From assembly GCA_013694795.1 (NCBI GenBank), contig JACDBS010000036.1, forward strand, positions 1-12,636: DNA of 12,636 bases, given 5' to 3'. The notes beneath the pieces were generated by a model, which saw nothing but the letters and a program-made list of their open reading frames with translations, made no database searches and was not told the origin of the DNA. Positions 7,746-12,636 of the stretch are shown piece by piece. The stretch's first letter is position 1. Each line of letters starts with the position of its first letter. The position numbers and the translations under genes are program-made. The stretch is from Chloroflexota bacterium. Lineage in GTDB: Bacteria; Chloroflexota; Limnocylindria; QHBO01.

Positions 7746-7841
7746 GCAAGCATGTTACCCCTCCGCTCAGGCCCATTTGCGTGGGGCCGGGCGTATCGGC
7801 CAGTCATTGGCCTATTTCCCGCGGGGCGGGAAGCCAGCGGG

Positions 7842-7880
7842 CGCGAAAAAGCCCCGGCGTGAGGCCGGGGCTCTTTCGCG
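7842..7880 (-). terminator. Stem-loop terminator behind the Fe-S carrier gene
   Basis: Arms 7842-7858 and 7864-7880 pair over 17 positions with one mismatch around a five-base loop (GTGAG). On the minus strand the second arm ends in GGGGCTTTTTCGCG, so a GC-rich stem is followed by a T run inside the stem base. It lies 14 bases past the stop of the minus-strand gene ending at 7895 and would separate it from the regulator gene downstream. It is nearly symmetric and could act in both directions. Confidence 0.8.
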
Positions 7881-7894
7881 GAGGAGGTCGTGAA

Positions 7895-8320
7895 TCAGTG
7901 GGCGCAGCCGCCTGCTTTCGCGGGTGAGCCGTCGGTGTTGAACGAGGAGCCGCAGGCGCAGCTGCTGACCGCGTTCGGGTTGTTGATGGCGAAGCCGGAG
8001 CCCATGAGCGAGTCGACGTAGTCGATCTCGGCGCCCGCGACGTGCTGCTGGCTGAACTGGTCGATCACGACCGGCACGCCTGCGTGGTCCTCGAGGCGGT
8101 CGCCGTCGTTGACCTTATCGTCGAAGGCGAGGCCGTAGCTGAATCCGGAGCAGCCGCCAGCCTTCACGAAGAGGCGGAGGTTTGCCTCGGCCTTGCCCTC
8201 GCGGCTGCGCAGCTCGATCACCTTCTTCGCGGCAGCCTCGGTGACCGATACGAGCAGCTCACCACTCGGTGCGCCGCCGGTCATCGGGATCGGCTCGCGA
8301 GGAGTCTCGGAAAGAGTCAT
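7895..8320 (-). CDS. erpA: A-type iron-sulfur carrier (ErpA/IscA/HesB family)
   Basis: This 141-residue protein binds and delivers Fe-S clusters to apo-proteins in the cytoplasm, which fits the many Fe-S proteins in this window. The three family cysteines are present: C57 in GGCSGFSY and C121/C123 in CACGSSF, with 63 residues between the first and second. An N-terminal extension of about 20 residues and an additional C139 near the C-terminus (GGCAH) are less usual. The ATG at 8320 was chosen because AGGAG lies 12 bases upstream; the open frame continues further but has no family similarity. It stands alone, with a terminator downstream and a divergent promoter region upstream. The symbol is the closest family member; IscA or SufA-type naming is equally possible. 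Confidence 0.9.
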   Translation of the reverse strand: MTLSETPREPIPMTGGAPSGELLVSVTEAAAKKVIELRSREGKAEANLRLFVKAGGCSGFSYGLAFDDKVNDGDRLEDHAGVPVVIDQFSQQHVAGAEIDYVDSLMGSGFAINNPNAVSSCACGSSFNTDGSPAKAGGCAH

Positions 8321-8332
8321 GTCGTATCGGTT

Positions 8333-8337
8333 CTCCT
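8333..8337 (-). promoter_or_regulatory. Shine-Dalgarno for the A-type Fe-S carrier
   Basis: On the minus strand AGGAG is followed by 12 bases and then the ATG at 8320. It supports that start over the longer open frame. Confidence 0.6.
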
Positions 8338-8381
8338 GATGAGCGCTTGAAAGCGCATCGGTGTCGGAATTCGCTCTGGAA

Positions 8382-8412
8382 AGTATAGCAACCCCGTGGC
8401 GGCGTCTCGCAA
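8382..8412 (-). promoter_or_regulatory. Putative sigma-70-type promoter of the Fe-S carrier gene
   Basis: On the minus strand TATACT (8387-8382) resembles a -10 box and TTGCGA (8412-8407) a -35 box, with a 19-base spacer that is slightly long. Transcription would start near 8375 and give a leader of about 55 bases. The leader contains a small hairpin (GCGCT/AGCGC, 8343-8356) ahead of the Shine-Dalgarno sequence. This is a by-eye match only. Confidence 0.4.
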
Positions 8413-8435
8413 GGGGACCTCCGGGTGGTGACATT

Positions 8436-8473
8436 CGACAGATCGACTCCGGTGAAGTTCGTTCGATCTATCG
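8436..8473. repeat. Interrupted inverted repeat in the divergent promoter region
   Basis: CGACAGATCGA (8436-8446) and TCGATCTATCG (8463-8473) pair at 10 of 11 positions across a 16-base spacer. The repeat lies between the outward-facing Fe-S carrier and aminotransferase genes, immediately upstream of the region where a -35 box for the aminotransferase would fall. It looks like an operator for a dimeric regulator; the regulator is unknown. Confidence 0.45.
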
Positions 8474-8497
8474 CCGGTTGCCGCGCCGACGCATCGG

Positions 8498-8503
8498 TAC
8501 ACT
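8498..8503 (+). promoter_or_regulatory. Possible -10 box of the aminotransferase operon
   Basis: TACACT matches the -10 consensus reasonably and would place a start of transcription near 8510, ahead of the Shine-Dalgarno sequence at 8536. The best -35 candidate, TTGCCG at 8478, is only 14 bases away, so the promoter would be unusual or activator-dependent. Confidence 0.3.
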
Positions 8504-8535
8504 ATGCGCCCCGAGCCTGAACGAGGCACCCGCAC

Positions 8536-8540
8536 GAGGG
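8536..8540 (+). promoter_or_regulatory. Shine-Dalgarno that fixes the aminotransferase start
   Basis: GAGGG is eight bases upstream of the GTG at 8549. The in-frame ATG at 8504 has no such site and overlaps the possible -10 box, so GTG is preferred. Confidence 0.6.
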
Positions 8541-8548
8541 ACCCGGTT

Positions 8549-9748
8549 GTGAAACTTGCGAGCCGCATGGAACGGATGGGGACCGAGACGGCCTTCGAGG
8601 CGGCCGCCCGCGCTCGGGCGCTGGAGGCGACGGGCCGCGAGGTCATCCACCTCGAGATCGGCGAGCCCGACTTCGACACTCCCCGCAACGTGAGTGAGGC
8701 CGCCGCGCGCGCCCTCCTGGACGACGGCGCCACGCATTACACGGCCGCGACCGGGATACAGCCGCTGCGCGACGCGATCGTCGCGGATGTGAGGCGCTGG
8801 AAGGGGATCACGACCACGCCCGAACAGGTGGTCGTGACGCCGGGCGCCAAGCCCATCATGTTCTACGCCATGCTCGCGCTGATCAGCGACGGCGACGAGG
8901 TCATCTACCCCAACCCTGGGTTTCCCATCTATGAATCGATGGCGCGTTACGTCGGTGGCACGCCGGTGGCGGCGCCCTTGCGCGAGGCCAACGACTTCCG
9001 CATGGACGTGGACGAGGTTGCCGGCCTGATCACCGACCGAACGAAGCTCATCGTCATCAATTCGCCGCACAACCCGACCGGCTCCATCCTCACCGGTTCT
9101 GATATTCGCCGTCTGGCCGAGCTCGCCGTCGAACACGACCTGGTTGTCCTGGCCGATGAGATCTACGGCCGCCTCCAGTATTCGGGCGAGCCGCTGAGCA
9201 TCGCGACCCTGCCCGGCATGGCGGAGCGCACCATCACCCTGGATGGCTTTTCGAAGACCTTCGCCATGACCGGATGGCGCCTGGGGTACGGCGTGGTGCC
9301 GGAGTGGCTGGCCCCTGCATTCAGCCGCCTGGTGATCAACAGCGTGTCATGCACCAACGCGTTTGCGCAGGCGGGCGCGGTGGAGGCCCTGACCGGCCCG
9401 CAGGACGACGCGCAGGCCATGCGTGAGGAGTTCATCGCGCGCCGCCAGCTGATGGTGGACGGGCTGAACGCGATTCCCGGCGTGTCGTGCGTCATGCCGC
9501 ACGGCGCCTTCTATACGTTCCCGAACATGACCTCGTTCGGTCGCACGAGCGCCGAGGTTGCCGATCACCTCCTCTACGACGCCGGCGTGTGCGGCCTGGC
9601 AGGCACCTCCTTCGGCAGGCATGGCGAGGGCTACCTTCGCTTCAGCTACGCCAACTCGCGCTCGAATCTGAGTCTGGCGCTGGAGCGCGTGGCGGAGTCC
9701 CTGGCCAAGCTGGAACGCACCGGCGAGCTGGTGGGAGCCGCCCATTGA
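8549..9748 (+). CDS. Class I/II PLP-dependent aminotransferase
   Basis: This 399-residue cytoplasmic enzyme transfers amino groups between amino acids and 2-oxoacids using pyridoxal phosphate. Fold type I landmarks are IGEPDFDTP at 37-45, SPHNPTG at 172-178 (N175), ADEIYGR at 202-208 (D203, Y206), the cofactor lysine K236 in GFSKTFAMTGWRLGY and R244. An arginine near the C-terminus in YLRFSYANS is the expected substrate-carboxylate contact. The sequence resembles the aspartate/alanine aminotransferase branch, but the amino donor cannot be told from motifs. The GTG start is supported by a Shine-Dalgarno sequence and by the family-typical beginning KLASRM. Its stop overlaps the ATG of the downstream reductase by one base (TGATG), indicating translational coupling and perhaps a shared glyoxylate or hydroxypyruvate substrate. 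Confidence 0.9.
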   Translation: MKLASRMERMGTETAFEAAARARALEATGREVIHLEIGEPDFDTPRNVSEAAARALLDDGATHYTAATGIQPLRDAIVADVRRWKGITTTPEQVVVTPGAKPIMFYAMLALISDGDEVIYPNPGFPIYESMARYVGGTPVAAPLREANDFRMDVDEVAGLITDRTKLIVINSPHNPTGSILTGSDIRRLAELAVEHDLVVLADEIYGRLQYSGEPLSIATLPGMAERTITLDGFSKTFAMTGWRLGYGVVPEWLAPAFSRLVINSVSCTNAFAQAGAVEALTGPQDDAQAMREEFIARRQLMVDGLNAIPGVSCVMPHGAFYTFPNMTSFGRTSAEVADHLLYDAGVCGLAGTSFGRHGEGYLRFSYANSRSNLSLALERVAESLAKLERTGELVGAAH

Positions 9749-10728
9749 TGAAGCCGCGCGTCTTCGTCACCCGCCTCATCCCGGACGAGGGCCTCGATCC
9801 GGTGCGGCAGGCGTGCGAGGTCGACCTGTGGACCGACGACCTGCCACCGCCCCGGGATGAGCTGCTCCGCCGCGTCAAGGGAGTTGAAGGCATCCTGTCG
9901 CTCCTGACCGACACCATTGATGACGAGCTGCTCGACGCGGCCGGCCCGCAGCTCAAGGTGGTCAGCAACTTCGCGGTCGGGTTCGACAATATCGACGTTC
10001 CTGCCTGCACCCGACGAGGAATCCCGGCCGGGAACACGCCGGGCGTCCTGACCGAGACCACCGCCGACCTTGCCTTCGCGCTGCTCATGTCGGCCGCGCG
10101 CCGCATCCCGGAATCGGTCGAGTACGTGCGCCAGGACCGATGGAAGACGTGGGGGCCGATGCTCCTGATGGGCGTCGACATCCACGACGCGACGCTGGGG
10201 ATCGTCGGCTTCGGGCGCATCGGTCGCGAGATGGCGCGCCGCGGTCGCGGCTTCGGAATGGAGATCCTCTACCAGGACGTCCATCCGGCTTCGGCCGAGG
10301 ACGAGGCGGAGCTGGGAGCCCGTCGCGTGGAGATGGACGAGCTGCTGCGCGAGTCAGACTTCATCACCCTTCACGTGAACCTGACCGATGAGACCCACCA
10401 CCTCATCGACACCGATGCGCTGCACGCCATGAAGCCGACCGCGGTGCTGGTGAACACCTCGCGCGGGCCCGTGGTCGATCCGGACGCCCTCGAGCAGGCG
10501 CTGCGCGCCGGCGAGATCTTCGCCGCTGGCCTGGACGTCACGGAGCCGGAGCCGCTGCCCGCCGATCACCCGCTGGTGCGGCTGTCGAACTGCGTGGTCG
10601 TGCCGCACATCGCATCGGCCTCGAAGGTGACGCGCGGCAAGATGGCCGCCATGGCCGCTGCGAACCTGCTGGCCGGCCTCCGCGGCGAGCACCTGGCGAC
10701 GCCGGTCAATCCGGAGGTCTACGAATAG
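9748..10728 (+). CDS. gyaR: D-2-hydroxyacid dehydrogenase, glyoxylate/hydroxypyruvate reductase type
   Basis: This 326-residue NAD(P)H-dependent enzyme is predicted to reduce glyoxylate to glycolate and hydroxypyruvate to D-glycerate. The nucleotide site GFGRIG is at 154-159. The catalytic triad typical of the family is visible: R239 in NTSRGPVVD, E268 in TEPEPL and H287 in PHIASAS. The substrate-loop region around SNFAVGFDNID (73-83) also fits the glyoxylate reductase branch. Length matches the family. The frame is open far upstream, but the ATG at 9748 overlaps the aminotransferase stop and yields a standard N-terminus (MKPRVFVTR). Phosphoglycerate or other 2-hydroxyacid specificity is less likely because no C-terminal ACT domain is present. 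Confidence 0.88.
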   Translation: MKPRVFVTRLIPDEGLDPVRQACEVDLWTDDLPPPRDELLRRVKGVEGILSLLTDTIDDELLDAAGPQLKVVSNFAVGFDNIDVPACTRRGIPAGNTPGVLTETTADLAFALLMSAARRIPESVEYVRQDRWKTWGPMLLMGVDIHDATLGIVGFGRIGREMARRGRGFGMEILYQDVHPASAEDEAELGARRVEMDELLRESDFITLHVNLTDETHHLIDTDALHAMKPTAVLVNTSRGPVVDPDALEQALRAGEIFAAGLDVTEPEPLPADHPLVRLSNCVVVPHIASASKVTRGKMAAMAAANLLAGLRGEHLATPVNPEVYE

Positions 10729-10732
10729 CGGC

Positions 10733-10963
10733 ATGCCCGAGTCGCGATTCCGGATGCCGGACCTCTCCCAGCCGCACAAGTACGAGCATCGACGGCCGCG
10801 CCGTCCATCGCACCTTCCGCGGCGGCTGACCCCACCACCACAGCGCTCGGAGCCGCCCGACCTCTCGCTCTTCCTCTATGCCGGCATGGTTCTCGCGCTG
10901 ATCCTCGTCATCATGGCCATCCCGTACCTCATCGGCTACCTGTTCGAGGTGGTGCGCTTCTAG
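10733..10963 (+). CDS. Small single-helix membrane protein
   Basis: I do not recognise a family. The 76-residue product has a very basic, proline- and arginine-rich N-terminal half (about residues 15-44) and one strong hydrophobic helix at about 47-70, so it is a likely N-in membrane protein. It starts four bases after the reductase stop, in the same operon direction. Its TAG overlaps the TAG of the convergent Rieske gene inside a shared CTAG (10960-10963). The clear helix and tight spacing argue that it is a real gene, although chance frames are common at this GC content. Confidence 0.6.
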   Translation: MPESRFRMPDLSQPHKYEHRRPRRPSHLPRRLTPPPQRSEPPDLSLFLYAGMVLALILVIMAIPYLIGYLFEVVRF

Positions 10964-11764
10964 GCCTGCGCGGTCCACACCCATACCGCTTCGTCCTCCA
11001 CCTTGACGCGCGGTCGCACCAGGTCGGGAAGCTCAATGGGGTAGGCGCGCGCGTCACCCGGATATGCCCCCTGAGCGCGCCAGGTGACCCGCCCGTTGGC
11101 AAGGCGGCCCGCGAGGTCGAAGCTCGCGTCGTGGCAGGGGCAGCGCAGATCCTGCCAGTCCGGTCGGAAGTGGAGGGTGCAGCCCATGTGAGTGCAGACC
11201 GATGACAGCGCGCGCACCGTCCCGCCGTCGTTGACGACGAAGCCGTCGAAGGCCGCCGTGCTGAATCGCAGCGCTGCCGGGCGGGACCTCGTCCAGCCGC
11301 GCCACCTGGGTCCAGAATCCCTCGCCGGCCACGAGCGGCTGGTCGTCCTCGCCCATTCCCGCGCGGCGTTGCGCCTCGCTCCGGAGCGATGCGCCGATGA
11401 CCCCGACGGCCACTCCGGCCGCGGCGCCCAGCCCCGCCTGGAGGAGCTGCCGGCGTGACAGCCGCCAGCGGCCCGTCCCGTCGGGCTGGAGCTGTTCGCG
11501 CACAGGTGGGGGCCGCCGGATGGCAGTGACGCCGGCATCGGCCTGGCGCATGCGCAGGCGCAGCTGCTCGATGAACGCGGGGTCGGGGCTCGCGTCCGAT
11601 GCCGGTCTCCCGCTGGCGGCAAGCTCCGCCGCCATGCGCGCCATCTCCGCCTCGTCATTGTCATCCACCGCCTCCGGCGAGGGGCGGCTGTCGCCAAGGA
11701 GCGCCTCGAGATAGCCGTCGAAGCGGTCGGCCGCATCGGTCATGCGGCGCTTGTCGTCAACCAT
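10960..11764 (-). pseudogene. Tat-anchored Rieske protein with anti-sigma-like N-terminus, frame-disrupted
   Basis: Two overlapping frames together make one protein. The first frame, from the ATG at 11764 (GGAG nine bases upstream), encodes an acidic helical domain of about 75 residues ending in DPAFIEQLRLRMRQ, of the kind found beside ECF sigma factors. It then gives a twin-arginine anchor (SRRQLL at 103-108, hydrophobic to about 127) and the strand WTQVARLDEVPPGS (151-164). The Rieske domain continues only in a second frame, from LRFSTAAFDG at 11271. Its boxes CTHMGC and CPCHDA keep all four cluster ligands. The total of 805 bases means one extra or two missing bases near 11272. Sequencing error, a recent mutation or a programmed shift are possible. 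The start overlaps the end of the sigma gene by eight bases, implying coupled expression and a functional partnership. Confidence 0.75.
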
Positions 11765-12272
11765 CGGTCGGGTCTCCAAGGAGGGCGGCGCGCCGCAGCG
11801 CGCGGTACTGGAGCACCCGGGCGTTGCCGCTGCTGATGCCCATGGAGTGAGCTGTCTCCGCCACGCTCATCCGCTCAAGGAAGCGCAGCTCCAGGACGCG
11901 GCGGTAGTGATCGGGCAGGCGGCGCAGGAGGGCCTGGACGCGGATCCCGGCGCGGTCATCGGGCTCCGAAGGCGCCCTGCCGCCCTCGTCGACCGGCTCC
12001 CAGCCGGGGGCCACGTGATCGGCGCCGACGAGGGGCAAACGATAGAAGGCGCGCCAATGGTCGGCAATCGCGTTCTGGGCCACGCGGTAGAGCCACGCGG
12101 CGACCTGCCCGGGCTCGCGGCCGGTGTCGAGCTGCTCGACGGCGCGCACGAAGACCCCGGCGGTCAGGTCCTCCGCATCGGGATGGTTCCCGACGCGCGC
12201 GTAGATGAACCGATAGATGGCGACGGCGTGCCTGTCGTAGACCTGCTCGAAGGGACCAGGAGCGGTGGACAT
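11757..12272 (-). CDS. ECF-type RNA polymerase sigma factor
   Basis: This 171-residue protein should direct RNA polymerase to a specific promoter set. Region 2 spans about 7-75 (FEQVYDRHAVAIYRFIYARV, then PDAEDLTAGVFVRAV, and AWLYRVAQNAIADHWR for the -10 contact). Region 4 spans about 112-163 (LRRLPDHYRRVLELRFLER, then the helix-turn-helix with MSVAETAHSMGISSGNARV). The linker is short and no extra C-terminal domain is present, as expected for ECF sigma factors. The ATG at 12272 has only a weak GGTGAG directly upstream. The last bases overlap the start of the Rieske/anti-sigma-like gene, the classical layout of a sigma factor with its regulator. It starts 24 bases after the HxlR-type gene on the same strand. 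Confidence 0.9.
   Translation of the reverse strand: MSTAPGPFEQVYDRHAVAIYRFIYARVGNHPDAEDLTAGVFVRAVEQLDTGREPGQVAAWLYRVAQNAIADHWRAFYRLPLVGADHVAPGWEPVDEGGRAPSEPDDRAGIRVQALLRRLPDHYRRVLELRFLERMSVAETAHSMGISSGNARVLQYRALRRAALLGDPTDG
11774..11777 (-). promoter_or_regulatory. Shine-Dalgarno for the Rieske/anti-sigma-like gene
   Basis: GGAG on the minus strand is nine bases before the ATG at 11764, inside the end of the sigma factor gene. It favours that start over the TTG at 11779 and the ATG at 11743. Confidence 0.55.
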
Positions 12273-12296
12273 CTCACCGATGGCCTACGCGGCCGG

Positions 12297-12636
12297 TTAC
12301 GCCTGTGGCCGCGCAGACGACCAGCGATCAGCCCAGCGATCGATCCCGGCGATCGCGCCGCGCAGATCGGCTCCCTTCGCGGTGAGCGAGTACTCGACCC
12401 ACGGTGGGATGGCGCTGACGGCGCGGCGCTCGATCAGGCCCTCGTCCTCGAGCAGCTTGAGGCGCTGCGAGAGCGTCGCCGAGTTGGCTCCGCCCAGCGC
12501 GTCCTGGAGCTCGCAGAAGCGCTGCGTGCGCTCGCCCAGGGCGCGGACGATGCGCATGACCCATTTCTGGCCGAGCACGTTGAGGGCGGCGGTGGCCGCG
12601 CACTCGGCGCGCTCGGCGCGCGGCGCGGGAGCGGGA
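12297..12636 (-). CDS. HxlR-family winged-helix regulator (5' partial)
   Basis: This is a small DNA-binding regulator of the HxlR type. The visible frame runs to the window edge without a stop, so the start lies beyond 12636. The GTG at 12578 falls inside the conserved first helix and is not the true start. Family features include a cysteine just before that helix (CAATAALNVLGQKW), RFCELQDAL, the recognition region LSQRLKLLEDEGLIERR and a wing with PPWVEYSLTAKG. In the family the N-terminal cysteine can sense aldehydes or thiol oxidation; whether it does so here is unknown. It lies directly upstream of the sigma factor gene on the same strand and could control or be co-transcribed with it. 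Confidence 0.85.
   Translation of the reverse strand, partial: PAPAPRAERAECAATAALNVLGQKWVMRIVRALGERTQRFCELQDALGGANSATLSQRLKLLEDEGLIERRAVSAIPPWVEYSLTAKGADLRGAIAGIDRWADRWSSARPQA

Noticed and set aside
7798..7812. Small inverted repeat GGCCA/TGGCC upstream of the regulator gene
   Set aside because: Five-base GC-rich arms are common by chance here, and no promoter boxes align with it.
7633..7893. 86-residue plus-strand frame between the regulator and the terminator
   Set aside because: It overlaps the regulator start and the terminator stem, with no ribosome site or family similarity.
11054..11260. Continuation of the sigma-linked Rieske gene's first frame as a separate protein end
   Set aside because: After about 11272 this frame becomes arginine-rich with no Rieske residues, while the alternative frame carries the intact cluster motifs.

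Overview
The window is very GC-rich and gene-dense, with short gaps, ATGA-type gene overlaps and several GTG starts. The gene content (a menaquinol-type Rieske/cytochrome b operon with a GltD-like flavoprotein, Tat-exported Rieske proteins, an ECF sigma factor next to a membrane partner) suggests a member of Chloroflexota, possibly the Limnocylindria group. The taxonomic guess is inference, since no rRNA or other marker gene is present.

Bases 1-5553 (+) look like one respiratory operon. In order they encode: a 5'-truncated FAD/NAD(P) oxidoreductase with N- and C-terminal Fe-S clusters; a b6-type cytochrome b with the cysteine used for the extra c-type heme; a subunit IV-like cytochrome b C-terminal half; a Tat-signal Rieske protein; an anchored diheme cytochrome c; a four-helix membrane protein; and a small three-helix membrane protein. 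Together they would form a split, b6f-like quinol:cytochrome c oxidoreductase with an attached cytoplasmic module exchanging electrons with NAD(P)H or ferredoxin. Right behind it (5564-7012, +) is a long, divergent class II fructose-bisphosphate aldolase-like protein.

Bases 7017-8320 (-) hold a GbsR/MarR-like regulator convergent with the aldolase gene, a strong stem-loop terminator at 7842-7880, and an A-type iron-sulfur carrier (ErpA/IscA/HesB). The carrier gene is divergent from the next block, and the shared intergenic region (8321-8548) contains promoter-like boxes and an 11-bp interrupted inverted repeat.

Bases 8549-10963 (+) encode a class I/II PLP aminotransferase, a D-2-hydroxyacid dehydrogenase of the glyoxylate/hydroxypyruvate reductase type, and a 76-residue single-helix membrane protein. 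The first two overlap by one base, and the pairing suggests glyoxylate/hydroxypyruvate-glycine/serine metabolism.

Bases 10960-12636 (-) form a regulatory cluster: an HxlR-type regulator cut by the window edge, an ECF-type sigma factor, and a Tat-anchored Rieske protein whose N-terminal part resembles an anti-sigma partner domain. The Rieske gene needs a change of reading frame near 11272 to be read through. This possible redox-sensing sigma/anti-sigma pair is the most novel candidate in the window. No tRNA, rRNA, CRISPR array or insertion sequence was recognised, and no gene-free stretch exceeds 300 bases.
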